Under the pieces are notes generated by a model. That model made no database searches, was not told the origin of the DNA, and saw only the letters and a list, made by a program, of their open reading frames with translations. A DNA stretch of 64,000 nucleotides, from positions 9,145,300 to 9,209,299 of the forward strand of contig ML677385.1 in assembly GCA_007922305.1 (NCBI GenBank), in the 5' to 3' direction. This stretch comes from Dermatemys mawii (lineage: Eukaryota > Chordata > Testudines > Dermatemydidae). The translations under genes were made by a program, and so were the position numbers. This document shows positions 23,096-35,584 of this stretch, one piece after another; the stretch's first letter is position 1, and each line of letters opens with the position of its first letter.

Positions 23096-25536
23096 ATAAA
23101 TACCCTGCCCAGAATAATGAGAAGAGAAGGAGGGAGAGGGCAAGCTCAGGAACAGCCGGCCTATGAGGCTGCAGGGAGCCGTAGGGATGGAACAAGTCCG
23201 AGACTTCCCCAGGGAAAGAAGAAGAATGGTCCCTGGTCCTAGAAGTTAACTGTAATTCAAAGGAAACCAAGGAAAAACTTTATGGTTCTCCAACACTTTC
23301 CCCCCCTTAAATAGGCCTTCTCCCACCTTTCTCCAATGCCTTAGGCAAGCCTTTCCTCCAGTGGCCTTACTTGAATCAGGAACCATGCTCCAAACTCAAA
23401 CTTATCCCCCCATCTCAGAGGTCCAATGTGATACAGCAAATATTAGAAAATGCTATTTTAGTTCAATCAACCAAATTGTTCTTTTAAAAACAAATTGTAT
23501 TTGACAACACAAAAAAACCTAAGAAAACTCAGGTAAAGATAAAGATAAAAATGAAGTAAATGGTGAAAAAACAAAATAGTTTCAATGTTGTGTCAGCTCT
23601 CTCTTTTGAATTTATTTTCAGTAAGATTGACATTTGAGTTGAACCAGTTCAGACCAGTAACAATCTGTTATTTTTCAGATGCTTGATGCAGAATTGAACC
23701 CAAACACACTTAATGTAACTGAACCCAAACCTAAACTAAATGAAAATCAATAGTTGTTTAACTCTTTGATTAGATGTAGTGAGTTCATCAGTTCTGAGAC
23801 GAGTTGCTGGTAAGGGACAGTGCACCCTTTTTCAGTTGCTACCAATGGGTCTCTCTGTAACAAATTCCACTAGGTCACTACTTCCCCCTGCTTGTCATTT
23901 ATTTACATTTTATTCTTATTGTGGAGACTGTTCTATTTTAAAGGAAAATAGCAATAGACTATCGGGGGTAAAGGTGGTGAATGCAGATTCACATGATGCT
24001 TCTCTGTGTTAGAGAGGGAGAAAAACAAACAAATTTAGTCCTGTTAAATATAACTAAAAAAGGGTTAATTTAGGGGTAGCAATACTAATTTATCTTGCCC
24101 TTTGGGAAAAAAAAATCCTCTAATTGTGTTTAACAAGTAGCATATTGAATAGGGATCAGAACTTGACATGTAGTATGTGAAATGTCCCACTAAGGCAAAT
24201 GGATCCCCATGTAGGCAGATTCCTATACCTGTTGGCCATTTGCATAGGTGCTGAATCCAATTACAGGCCCAGGCACTAAGTGTGGTTCCCTCTAAGAAAA
24301 AAATGTATTTCTAGACAGAAATCAGGTATGCTCAAAAATCAGCTATTACTGTTGCTTATTACTGTGAATGCTAAATTACTAATACTGGTTTCACTTATTA
24401 AATTCTCAGATTTTCAAGGCTATTTTCCCCTGAATCATAGCCGTTGAGTCAGCAAGATGCTCAAAACTATGTAGTAGAGTGCCTTTTCCAAGAGATTTTT
24501 ACAGTTCTATCTAGATGGTTTTAATGACTTTTTTTTCCTTGAACTTCCTTAGCATATAAGACTTAAAAGGGTGATTTTTTTTCTCCAGGGAAAAGGGTTG
24601 CGGCAAACTTACAAATTGCTAATATGTATTGATCATGCTGCTATACTACAGTGTCACCATTGATATGCCAGCATTATCTTAACTATTTATCTATCCAATC
24701 CTTTTCATAATAGCTGCATCTGTAATCTCACATTGTTTAAAACTCACTCAAATATAAATCAGCCTACAGTGAGTTATTGGGGTTAGTATCAATGAAAACA
24801 GTATGATCTTTAAATTCTAAGCTATGTGATCTATGGGCTCAAACTATTCTTTTGTGAAATAACGTCATTCCGTGTTGCTGTCTTCATGGCTTGAAAATTG
24901 TGATGCAGGTAGATGTATGAAATATTAAGCATGTCCTTTTAGGTATTTTAAATTTATAGGGATTTCAAAGTCAGTCTTCATTTATTGTCTGTCTTGTTTC
25001 ACTTCTGAAATGATTTGAACAGTGAACAAAAAAGAACTGACAATATTTTCAGATAGGCACTTTATAGCTATGCACTTTGCAACTGTATGATAGGACTGAC
25101 TGCTGCCTTGAATGTAAAATTAGCTTGTTGATATGTGCTGCTACAGACAGAGGAGCAGATGTAGCAATTCTATCTTATTTACATGAAATCTCTAAAAGTC
25201 CATTTTATTCCTAGTGCACCAGAAATATTGTACCTGAGATAAACTACATCATGTTATGTTAGCTCATTCGTGTGTAGATTGTGACACTTAACCAGAGTCC
25301 ATAGAGGCTCTCAGGAACACTTAGCGGTATCCTACCTCAGGGAGACAGAATACCTCTTGGAGCTCCCTGGCATACTGAGGCTTTGTGCCATATTCCCTGC
25401 TGTGTCGCTGGCCATCTGTGCTGGCCAGTGCATGGAGGTGAGGATGAAGATGCAATATAACTATGTAACACAATATAACCTATTATTATTATGTCCTTAC
25501 TCCCTTTGGGAGGGAGCCATTCTCGCAGTTGCACCT
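23096..25536. other. Single-copy DNA
   Basis: About 23105-23250 is purine-rich. No exon, RNA gene or repeat can be supported. Confidence 0.4.
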
Positions 25537-25790
25537 CAGACTGCCTCCTGTGCCCAAATCTCCTGCTCCAACCCTGATCCCCGTCCTATCCTCTGAACCC
25601 CTTTGGTCCCAGCCCAGAGCACCCTCCTGCACCCCATCCCCTAATCCCCAACCCCACTCAGAGCCCACACCCGCAGCTAGAGCCATCGCCCCCTCGTGCA
25701 CCCCAACCCCCAATTTCATGAGCATTCATGGCCCGCCATACAATTTCCATACCCAGATGCAGCCCTTGGGCCAAAATTTGCCCATCCCTG
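25537..25790. mobile_element. Truncated hAT-like repeat end
   Basis: The block has the 'cctgcaccccatcccctaat' C-rich interior shared in style with the element at 10219-11119, then 'cccgccatacaatttccata' and ends 'aatttgcccatccctg' (to 25790). The reverse of that end, 'cagggatgggcaaatt', is a typical hAT terminal inverted repeat. No matching left end is visible in the 300 bp upstream, so the element is truncated. The overlapping 99- and 78-residue frames are products of its low complexity. Confidence 0.65.
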
Positions 25791-26405
25791 CTTTAGAATA
25801 TAATTTGGGGCATATTTTCATTTTTTAGTCCTCATGACTACAGAGAAGAAACTTAGTTTTTTTTAAAAAAAGCTGAGATTCTCTTATATTGTTTGACTCC
25901 AGGAGTTGGGATTTTAAGAAAATCACCAAATATTTTGAGTCTTGAAATAAAATTGTGAGTTGGTAACACTGCTACATGGTTGTCTAGAGAGCAGGGGAAG
26001 GCTCCATAGACTCCTCTCTGCTCTCCCCGACCACCAAACCTACCCTACCACAACACTTGAAAAAGAGGCAAGGAAAATCTTTCCCTAAAACTGGCTCTCC
26101 CCACATTCCCTTCTGCTTCACTTACATGACTAATAGTTTTGACCAGTTGTTTTTTGTGTTTTTTTAAAATGTCACTTTTTTTTCCTGATTTCAGCATTCA
26201 AACTTTCAGTACAGATTTATTCTTTTATTCAGTTTACTGGCAAGCAGATGCACTAAACTTCAAACACTTGGGTTCTGAATTCTAACGACTCTCAGACAAA
26301 AGTGGTGGGATGAGATGTAGTTAATGAAATTTGATAGATGATTGATGTGTACAGGTCAATGTCTATTAAAGTTATTTTTAAAATCAGTGATGCCTGCATG
26401 TTCTT

Positions 26406-26419
26406 CCCCCCCCCCCCCC
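26406..26419. repeat. Poly-C run (14)
   Basis: Fourteen consecutive C, seen directly. Confidence 0.9.
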
Positions 26420-27289
26420 ACAAGATATTCTAACTAATAGACAACAAAACAAATCCCATTTCCTTTTACTCACAAGACCCTCTCAATCAGATAAGTGAAC
26501 TTTAATCATTGTGGAATGCCCTCTACAGATTGGTGGTGAATGAAATTGATCTGCGTGTGTTCAGTTATTTTAACTGCAATATCACTTTAAGGATACTAAG
26601 ATGAACTGTAAGAATTGTCTTCTACTAAAATGCATAAAACATAAAAAATGAAACACAAAAGTCATCTACAGGTGGTGGTAGACAAATTTGCTTACAGGTC
26701 CACCAGACCCTCATTAGGAGCCATTCCATAGAATGAAGAGATATGAATATAATTTGCTGAGATGCATGCTGTAAAACCCATCTCTATAACGAAGTAGAGT
26801 TGAGAACCTGAATAAACAGTGCTATTATTTTAGAAATATCTTTAGAACAGAGAGTTTCACTGTAAAGGTGCTGTGTGGTTTCAGACTAATCAAACATTTA
26901 ACTGAAGTATGACTAATTTGAGAGTGTGCAGGAGAGAAATGGTGATTCCTGCAAGGAAGTAATAAAAAGCACAAAAATTAAAAAAAGAAAAAGCCTAACC
27001 CTTATAGCAGCATTAGAGGACAATGTGAACACTAGGATTTGAAACTGTTTTGCAGATACACTGTTTTTAGCCAGGGAGAATGCTTGTTAAATGCAGGATG
27101 CTGCTATGGCTCATGTGTGTTTGCACTGAGGTACAGATCTGTGAGACTGACGTATCAGATAAAGTCAGAGTGGTTACCACACCGACGGTGTAGCAGCTGC
27201 ATAATAAATGACGGAAAGAATCATGTTAGGCATGCCCACCTAACCTAACTTGAATCATGCGAAAGGGGAGCTGTTGGAATTCAAATAGA

Positions 27290-27640
27290 CTTTCTGGTTC
27301 CCAGCAGTCGGCAGTAAGAGAATGCTTTCGGGAAGATGACAGATGCAGGGAAAAGATGCTGTTTTGCACTATCTTGATTTGTTACAGCAGCCAACTTATT
27401 GGCATGATGGAGTGACAAGAAAAGCAGCTGGCATGGAAGGTAGGATTATCAAAGCCATTGCATCATTATGAATGTAATTAGAAACTGACCGTGACAAAGC
27501 ATATGTTAGGACAAGCTGCAGCTGATGGCAGAGGATTTGTTGCTGAGATCTTGAAACTCTGTAAACAATGTTTCTTTTGCAAAATGGATCTTTGAATTGC
27601 ATTTATGCTTGTGTAACATTTCCGTGTGCGTGCTTTCCTC
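27290..27640. other. Candidate conserved non-coding element
   Basis: The block is single-copy, moderately GC-balanced compared with its flanks, and has clustered motifs: 'tgcatcattatgaatgtaat', 'caagctgcagctgatggcag' (an E-box-like CAGCTG pair), 'ctctgtaaacaatgtttctt' (forkhead-like TAAACA plus Sox-like ACAATG) and 'tgaattgcatttatgc'. This is suggestive only. Confidence 0.3.
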
Positions 27641-28434
27641 CAACCTCAGGGAGCCACTTGCCTGAAAGAGAGCATTATGTTAGGATGAGATTACAGAATA
27701 AAGTATTTCCTAAGAGTCTGTGCAGCTCCAGGTAGATAGAAACAAACATACACTAAACCTAACCCTGATAAAGGCTCCATATAATTAAGTAGCAAGCTCT
27801 AATTGATATATTGGCATATTCAGGAATACTGAGGAAATGAAGATACATATATTGAATGTTTTGATATAATGAAAAAATATTACCGGTTTCTGTTTTATAA
27901 TTAGTTTTTTTTCTGGCAGTTTTTTTTTTCTTCTCATCAGTTTTTAGCCCTTGACTTTCATTCAGTTGTTCAGTATTATATGAAGAAAATACATCAGTAT
28001 CTCATGCAGGGTTTTTCAACAACTCCAGCATCTGTTTCTGCTATTGAACTGTATTCACGTTTTGCCAACTTGATATCTACCCAGCTGGTCTATCATTTCT
28101 TGCTTGATTACTGCTCTTAATTTCTCTGTATCAGCTTGTTTCAGATAGGATTTTGAAAGCTTTTAATGAGGAATGATAGCAAATGCTAAATTATTGAAAA
28201 TTAGAGTATTCTTTTACTTTTGAAACATCAGAGAGTATTCTTTTATATGCATTTTATTAAATTCATTTTCTGTGCTGCAGTATGTTTTTATACAGTCATG
28301 GGATTGCAGTTGTAAATACTTTAAAATAGATGAGTCATAAGCATAAGTTTCAACTGACTGTAAAAAAGAAAGTTTGAGGTTATTTTAAAGCTGCTTTTTT
28401 ATGCATATAATTTCCCTGTAAACACCTTCCCCTT

Positions 28435-28456
28435 CTCTCTCTCTCTCTCTCTCTCT
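28435..28456. repeat. (CT)n microsatellite
   Basis: Eleven CT units, seen directly. Confidence 0.9.
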
Positions 28457-28942
28457 GCTCATCATGATAGAGAGAATTAAGTATATACTATATACTGAAA
28501 TATATTTTATCACCACTAGGGTGAAACACTCCTCCCCTCCCAGCAGTTTAGAACAGGTGATTGTTTAAAACAGGTGTCAAGTATATTGGAATAGATTGTT
28601 CTGTGAATAAGTAATGTGGTGTTTTGTGAATGTAAACAAGAACCAGGATATTTTTTTCTCCCTAGGTACAGTAGAAAACTTAATAGCCCATAAAATAAGA
28701 TTATGCTAAATTAATTTCTCAGTTTAGGATACAATATGCTCTCTTTAAACTCCCCTCTCTCCCAGATTAGATATTATCTTTGAAAATACTATATATAACT
28801 ATGTCCTATGCATACTGTATATTAGTGTGTTCTAACTTTACTTTAAATAGTTTGTAGTTCAGTTTAAAACTGTTACTAACCTCTGTGGAGCTATAGCTAT
28901 TTTAAAAAGATAAATGCTTCAAAATAAATGAGAGAGCCCAGG

Positions 28943-29000
28943 TATGTGAGGTAATATCTTTTATTGGATCAATTTCTGTTGATTGAAGGGACAAGATAAT
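28943..29000 (-). repeat. SINE-like fragment (same family as 62403-62500)
   Basis: 'tgtgaggtaatatcttttat' and 'tggatcaatttctgttgatt' match the inserted element at 62403-62500 ('ggtgaggtaatatctttcat', 'tgaaccaacttccattggtg'). Only about 58 bp remain. Confidence 0.6.
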
Positions 29001-30591
29001 CTCCAGATAAATAGCAGTGAACCAGCTTTAAAAAGTTTTTGAGATAAAGATTAGTAAAACTAATAGACTGCTGGATAGTTGATCTTTTCTTTTCTTGGAT
29101 TGCTTTAGAGAGGCATTTTAAATTAACTATTGGGAGAAGAGAAGCACTTCTCTATGTGGCCAAAATTACTCTCCTGTTTACATAGCCACAATTGTTCAGT
29201 GATTCTAAAAGTTCACTGTCATGCTGTTCCAGAAAAGCTATGTCAGGCTCAAGGGTAATTTTCCATGTAGTTAATTTTAAAAATAGTAGAGTGTGTTTCC
29301 CATATAAACAATTTAAGCACCATTCACCTTTTCAGGATAGCAGCTAATCTGTTTCCACGCTGAATATATTATATGTACAGTGCTGAAGCCATCACTTGCT
29401 CCTTGTTGGAGGAATGCTGGCTGGCTCTGATCAAATGATGGTAACAGAATATGGTTTTGCCTTTAATGAAGATACCCTAATCGGATGCCATCTATGGCCA
29501 CTGTCCAGTTGAAAATAGTGTTTTGAAGGTTTTACTTATGTTTTGTCAATAGTGAGTGTTTTAGCATTTTGTTTCACTGGTGAATTAAGACACTAGGTGG
29601 AGCTACCACTTGATTATTTATAGAACTACCATGCAAGGTTCTGGGGAAACCTGCCTAGTGAGCAAGTTCACTTTGATGGTGATCATAATTGTTAAAAAAT
29701 CACATCCATCTTGAAGTGCAAGCTTTAAATCTTGAAATCCAAGCACTGTTGGGGTTAAAGGAAGCTATTAGTCCATTTCTTTTTATTCTTTTACAAGACA
29801 CTGATGAATACACAGACACTTTTAAAATTTCTCCTTCGACCAGAGAGAGTGAGGCAGCACAAATGGTGAAGTAAGAGAAGCAATAATAGGACCAAGTAGA
29901 TTCTCTCTCAGTAGATACTTGCAGAAATTTCACTGTGTCTGTCTGTTTATCTTACTTTAGTCTGATACTTAAATGTTTCTCTCTTCATTCACACAAGTCT
30001 CCCTATCTCCACCCGGCCTTTCTAATCCAACTTTACTCATGCAGCTGCCATATTAGGTATAGATATTGGCCTGATTCAAAAACATAGACCCAAACGTAGA
30101 GGTACATAGATGGCTCTGTAAGAAATCTTACATCAGATCTGAAATTTGTGGCAAGGATGTGTACCTTTATAAGCAATAGTGCACGAGCAGTCTAGCGGTG
30201 CATGCATTGCTGATACATAGTGGCTTGATTTTGATTTGTTACCAACAGAGACTTAGGGAAAAACTGCAGAGTAGTTATGATGGTAGAGGGATTGAACAAT
30301 TACGAGCACTTCACGACATAATTGTTACTATTATTTATATTATAGTGTTGCCTGCAACCCCAATCAAGGATCAGAGCTCTATTGTTCTAGATGTTGTTAC
30401 ACTCTAACTTCAGCCATGACACACTAGTGACTTGACAAACAATGAGGGGAGAGAAAAAAAATTATGGTAAATCATGTGGCTACTCTGCATTAACTAAAAA
30501 TCTTGGAAGTATAAAGTATTCCATAAGGAATAGTGGATTTTGAAATTTTTCTTAATACAATTCATGACTGTTTACAGGTTACTTACTCTCT
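29001..30591. other. Single-copy DNA
   Basis: No feature supported. Opposed 61- and 77-residue frames at 29689-29933 have no recognisable domain. Confidence 0.4.
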
Positions 30592-30632
30592 CACCACCAG
30601 AAACTGGTCCAATAAAAGATATTATCTCACTC
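30592..30632 (+). repeat. SINE-like fragment, opposite orientation
   Basis: 'gaaactggtccaataaaaga' followed by 'tattatctcactcatctaat' is the reverse orientation of the family seen at 28943 and 62403. Confidence 0.6.
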
Positions 30633-32867
30633 ATCTAATCTCTCTACTGGCTACTTAAGGTTTTAGCTAGCATTTTTGTTGGTTTTTTTGTTTGAGATAA
30701 TGAGAGTGAAGAAGTTGGTGAGGGATTTGAAAATGGCTGAGGGAAGGAGATGGCAGAGCACAATACGGTAGGTGGGGTGCAAGGATTGGAGGGAAAGACT
30801 AGGAGATGAGCAACAGGCTTAGGACAGGCAAGAAGGGAAAATTCAGATAAAGATTAGGAGGAAGATTGGGGACATCATGATGAGTCCAGAAGTAACAACA
30901 GCATCAATAAAAACCTGCTGTGCAAAGCAAATGGTGGTAAAGTCAGTGGTTGATGGACTCTGGAATCCTGAGGTTGATGGTGAGGTCAGGGTTGGAGCAG
31001 GGGGTTATTGTAGTCCACAAAGAGAGCCTGCTGTGAGAGGGTTTGGCAGAATTGCCTGACTCCCCAAATGAATCTGTCTGTGAGAAGCTAGAGGATTGGG
31101 ATGTGGCTTAGCAGGATGGGCAAGTCCATTGGCTTCCTAAGCAGCTCCTGTGGAACAAATCCAGAAAACTGGAACCTGGTCCTGAGCTGGTTCTCTGCGG
31201 TGAGAATGACACCAGAGGGGCAGCACAGCTGGAAAAAGTGGTTATGCCAGTACCTCCCTCTTCCTAGGTGGAAGTCATTGCAGGAAATCAGGGGGCTTAG
31301 GCCTGTCTTAAGAGACCTGACATTGGTGCTAGTAGGTGTGAGACCCAAAATGTATAAGGGGAGGAGCTGGCTGTTGGAAATGAGGCTCTCTGGCAAGCAA
31401 GTACACTTGCATCGCTTCTTCAGGCTGGGTTACAACAAAAGAAAGGATGGTTTTGTAGCAACATTTTTGGGGGTTGTGAAATACTCTTATTAAACAGATC
31501 AGTACTATTTTAGTGTGTGTTAGTGTTGCTATTGACAGTTTCTGACTCAACAGACTTGTGCATATTTGTCAGAGAGGCGGAAGTTTTCTAGTAATCTGGT
31601 GCTCTGAGTTTATCATGAAACTGAACATATCATTAGCATTCACTTTGAGAAAAGAAAAGCTTTGGTAGTGTCTGCACTCATTTGGCTTTTCCCTGCAAGC
31701 ACTGCACAACAACTATTCCACTGGGTTGTTGGTTCCTGCTAAATACAGAACAGAATAGCAATATGCAGTGAGTAGAGCAGAAAGAAACAGAATATGAAAC
31801 TCTCTAACAGCATCGGTCAAGGAGGATGAGGAGTAGCCAAAATCAGGGAGTGAAGAAGGAGCTATGCTACCCCCACTCTCACTTATTTAAACCTGTGGCA
31901 TTCCACCCTGGAAAAAAAAAATTAAAAAAATGCTGAGAGAGACGAAATGACGAACTGACAACTTTGTTTCCCATAAAGGAAGTCTTGGGACAGTAGGACG
32001 TCATATGAAAATCTAAGCCATATGGTCAATTTACAAATAGTTCATCTTGCAAAATATATGATTTAGGCAGGCTATATGAGAAGGCCAAGATATGTACTTA
32101 CTACAGAAAATTATTCTACATAGCCTCCCACCACAGACTTCAGATCATCTCAAAATTTTTTATACATTAATTAATTTTTATACATTTTTTATACATTTTT
32201 TATACATTCTGAGATAAGACTTAATTTCCTTCCATAAAATAAGGAAATGATCTTTCTTTTATTAGGACACCACAGATCAAATCTAGTTAATCAGAGCAGA
32301 ACTGGTGAGGGGCCACACTCAAAAGACCAAAGGTTCAAGTGTGTATCACAATTATCCATTTTTAAGCCCTCCCTCAGCTGACATCATGTCTCCACATAGG
32401 ATTAAACCCACTCCTACTATCTCCTACTATTCCACTCCTACTGTCTTGCCACAAGTAGCAGAATACCACAGAGTTGGGGTTAGGACAAGATGGTCTCAGT
32501 TGTCCTCCTGAAGCCATATTCCAATCTTTATTACAAATGCTAAAATGAAGTAAGCCAGAAAGAATCTTGGAGACAGAGCTTGGGGATTTTATGAGAAAGA
32601 CCGATTCCAGTTTCTTCTGTTGTTGTTGTGCTGATGAAATTGTTAAATGAAAACTGTACTGAAACACGAGACTTCTGCTTTACAAAGAATATTGTAATTG
32701 ACTCAGAGATTAGTAGGCTTTCAGCTTTCAGCTCCGCCATTCCTCACTGTGGGAGGAAGGCCAAGATCTGGCTATCCTATTGTTATTGCTTCAAGGCACA
32801 GACATTTGAGGAACATTTCTGCTGGGTATATTGAGTACTCAAGTGTTGCCTGCATTATAGAATAAGA
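30633..32867. other. Mostly single-copy DNA, one G-rich block
   Basis: About 30700-31440 is richer in G and A than its flanks and includes the longest non-repeat frame (130 residues, 31101-31493, plus strand). That frame has no domain, signal peptide or splice pattern I can recognise. A 'tttttatacat' array lies at 32155-32208. Confidence 0.4.
32155..32208. repeat. Tandem 'tttttatacat' array
   Basis: About four imperfect units of 11-13 bp, seen directly. Confidence 0.8.
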
Positions 32868-33178
32868 CAGGGATGGTCAACCTGAGCTTGAGAAGGAGCC
32901 AGAATATACCACTGCACATTGCCAAAGAGCCACGGTAATACGTCAGCAGCCTCCTATCAACTCCCCCATCCCGGCAACCTCAGGGTAGTGGGGAAGGAAG
33001 GGGTGGAGTGCGGCCAGGGCCTCTGGCAGAGCCAAGGTTTTAGCAGTGAGCACTCCTCGGCACATTGGAAAGTTGGCACCGGTAGCTCCAGCCCTGGAGT
33101 CAATGCCTATACGAGGAGCCGCATATTAAATTCTGAAGAGCTGCATGGGGCTCTGGAGCCACAGGTTGGCCACCTCTG
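32868..33178. mobile_element. hAT-type MITE with perfect 8-bp target duplication
   Basis: The element runs from 'cagggatggtcaacctgagc' to 'acaggttggccacctctg'. The ends are imperfect inverted repeats (CAG-g-gatGG-CAACC against the reverse CAG-a-ggtGGcCAACC). The 8 bp outside both ends are identical: gaataaga at 32860-32867 and 33179-33186. This is the hAT hallmark. The 311-bp body has no transposase and contains phrases common in a turtle repeat family ('cattgccaaagagccacggt', 'ggagccacaggttggccacc'). The 96-residue frame inside it is not a gene. Confidence 0.93.
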
Positions 33179-33186
33179 GAATAAGA

Positions 33187-34018
33187 GACCCAGAATAAAG
33201 ATCAGATGAGCCCCAGCAAATGGGGTTCCTGAGGTGCAATCAAGGAATGGTGATAAGAGTGACTGAGAAGCAGACTTGAGTAAGGTGTTAGGAAGTGTTG
33301 TTGTGTTCCATTGGAGAGTTGCAAGGCAGGCCTTTCGGGAAAGATGGGATAATGGCAGATTGTAGGGTCCATGCTTGGTCCTTTCTTATCTTTTTCCCTT
33401 GTGCTTCTCTGCAATAGAGTAAGAATGTGTGGGATGGTATTTGTTTACAGAAATTAAAGCAGTGTCTTTACATGGACTGCAGTTTCTTTAGTTCATATCT
33501 TCTGAGTAGATCTTTATCTTTAAAAATCAGGAGAGGAGAAGCAATAGTGGGTGCATGGTGGTGTCCATTAGAATCATCAGCTTTCTCAGTTTTGTATTTA
33601 GTGTTACAATATGCAGTTCTTTACACAGTGTTCCTTTCATATACAGATCCCCAAAGATGCTATGTAGAGCAGCAACAGTGCAACCAGCACTGTTACTAGC
33701 TTGATGTTGTAAAAACACAGGAACCTGAATGGGCAGGGTGATACTTTGGTTTTGTCTAGTGCTTATAAGTTTGCCTTTCTCATCCTTTTGTGACTAGTCA
33801 TAGGCAGGAAAAAATACAAATATAAATGGTAAAAAACCAACAAAAACGTGGTAAAAAATCAACAATGCCCCTTGAAGTGTGTGTGTTCAGTCTTTCTTTG
33901 TCTCTCTGGTGCTTTTCATGTAGAATTCATTGTATGGTGTCAAGTTCTACTTCTAATCACTTCCATCCATCTGTTTTTCTGATTCTCAGAAGGCTCACTA
34001 AATAAAACCACGACAGAC
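33187..34018. other. Single-copy DNA
   Basis: No feature supported. The 90-residue frame at 33427-33699 has no recognisable domain. Confidence 0.4.
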
Positions 34019-34609
34019 TTTCCTGTTAGGGCTGTAAATTAATCATAGTTAATGCAAGCGATTAATGCAAAACAAATGTTACTAGATTTAAAAAAATAGT
34101 TGTGATTAATCACAGTTTTAATTTCACTGTTAAACAGTAATAGAATACCAATTAACATTAATATAAATATTTTGAATTTTTTTTCATTTTCAAATATCTT
34201 CATTTCAATCACAACACAGAATACAAAGTGTCCAGTGTTAACTTTACATTATTTTTATTAAAAATATTTGCACTATAAATAAATAAAAGAAATAGTATTT
34301 TTTCAATTCACCTCCTACAAGTACTTCAGTGCAATATCTTTATCATGAAAGTGCAACTTTTCGGTGTAGAATTATTGTTTTCTGTTACATAACTTCACTA
34401 AAAACGAAACAATATAAAACTTTAGACCATACTAGTCCACTCAGACCTACTTCTTGTTCAGCCAATAAGACAAATAAGCTTGTTTACATTTACGGGACAT
34501 AGTGCTGCCCGCTTCTTATTTACAATGTCACTCGTAAGTGGAAACAGGTATTCTCGTGGCTGCATTGAAGCTGGTGTTGCAAGGCATTTATGTGCCACTG
34601 TGCTAAACA

Positions 34610-34858
34610 TTAATATGCCCCTTCATATTTTGACCACCATTCCAGAGGACATGCTTTTATGCTGATGATAGGTTCTGCTCGATAATGATCCAGTGCAGTG
34701 CAGACAGACATATCTTCAAAAACACAATCTGTCAGTGCCAACAGGTAGTGATTTTGAAAAATGGCAAAATCGAGAAACACTACTTGACCTGTGCAGGTTT
34801 GTGACTGAGCTCCTTGAGGAAAATTATATATTTCCTGCATTACGGCTTTTACCCTCAT
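34610..34858 (-). pseudogene. hAT transposase dimerisation-domain remnant
   Basis: The frame ends ...IISIKACPLEWWSKYEGAY. The C-P-L-E-W-W block followed by a short charged stretch fits the start of the hAT dimerisation region, where transposase subunits pair. The rest of the 82-residue frame does not look like transposase, so only the last 20 or so residues are meaningful. There is no N-terminal zinc finger or catalytic DDE core. The counterpart on the plus strand near 35236-35290 is interrupted by a stop. It is a decayed internal part of the enclosing element, not an active gene. Confidence 0.55.
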
Positions 34859-35028
34859 TCTGTCTTGTATTTCGTGTTTGGGCAGTCTCTATCGAGAACT
34901 CAGTATATGTTGTTTGATTTAGGAACAAGTTCACTGCAGATTAGACAAAAGACAAAGAAGGTACCAATATGAGCTTACTAAAGATAGCTACAGTATTCGA
35001 CCCAAGGTTTACACATCTGAAGTGCCTT

Positions 35029-35290
35029 CCAAAATCTGAGAGGGACAAGGTGTGAAACATTGTCAGATGTCTTAAAAGAGCAACGCTCTGATATGGAAAC
35101 TAAAGAACCTGAACCACCATCACCAAAAAAAATAAATAAAAATCAACCTTCTGTTTGTGGCATCTGACTCAGATGATGAAAAGATTAGTGCATTGGTCTG
35201 CACTGCTTTGAATTGTTATCAAGCAAAAACAATCATCATCATGGAAGCATGCTCTCTGAAATGATGGGCAAAGCATGAAAGGCAGATGAA
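35029..35290 (+). pseudogene. hAT transposase interior remnant
   Basis: Plus-strand translation from about 35009 gives DPRFTHLKCLPKSERDKV before a stop. Further fragments follow in shifted frames, including a broken version of the CPLEWW block. D-P-R-F-x-x-L is a common phrase in the later part of hAT transposases. Stops and frameshifts show that the copy is dead. Confidence 0.6.
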
Positions 35291-35307
35291 TGTTTAGAAT
35301 ATCTGGG

Positions 35308-35584
35308 CTGGTTATCACTGCAGGAAGATCGACACTGTTGCAATCAATTGCAGCAGGGACTGATTTAGCGGATCCAGTGAAGACTTGCTAAATCAACAGC
35401 AGAGCACCTCCTGGTCAACTCTGGTACTACAGTTGTTCAAAAAGAGTAAGGGAAGTTGACCAGAGAGGTGTCTCCTGTTGACGCAGTACAGTGAAGACAC
35501 CGCGGTAAGTCGACCTAACATACATTGACTCCAGTTACGTTATTCACTTGGGTCAACTTACCCCTGTAGTGAAGACAAGCCCAC
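35308..35584 (-). mobile_element. MITE nested inside the hAT element
   Basis: The reverse of its right end, 'tgggcttgtcttcactacag', and its left end, 'tgggctggttatcactgcag', form imperfect terminal inverted repeats. It interrupts hAT sequence: 'gaatatctgg' before and 'ctggcacataaataccttg' after are contiguous in the uninterrupted family as I remember it. The related copy at 39725-39973 lies in the opposite orientation. Phrases such as 'gtaagtcgacctaa' and 'gacaccgcgg' fit a turtle MITE family with CpG-rich sequence. Exact boundaries and target duplication are uncertain (ctgg on both sides is possible). Confidence 0.75.

Larger units (their letters stand above)
25791..28942. other. Single-copy DNA with poly-C and CT tracts
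   Basis: It holds C14 at 26406-26419 and (CT)n at 28435-28456. About 27290-27640 looks like a candidate conserved non-coding element. No gene is supported. Confidence 0.45.

Noticed and set aside
31101..31493. 130-residue plus-strand open frame outside known repeats
   Set aside because: No domain, signal peptide or exon-boundary pattern. Tryptophan-rich composition fits the local G-rich bias, not a known family.
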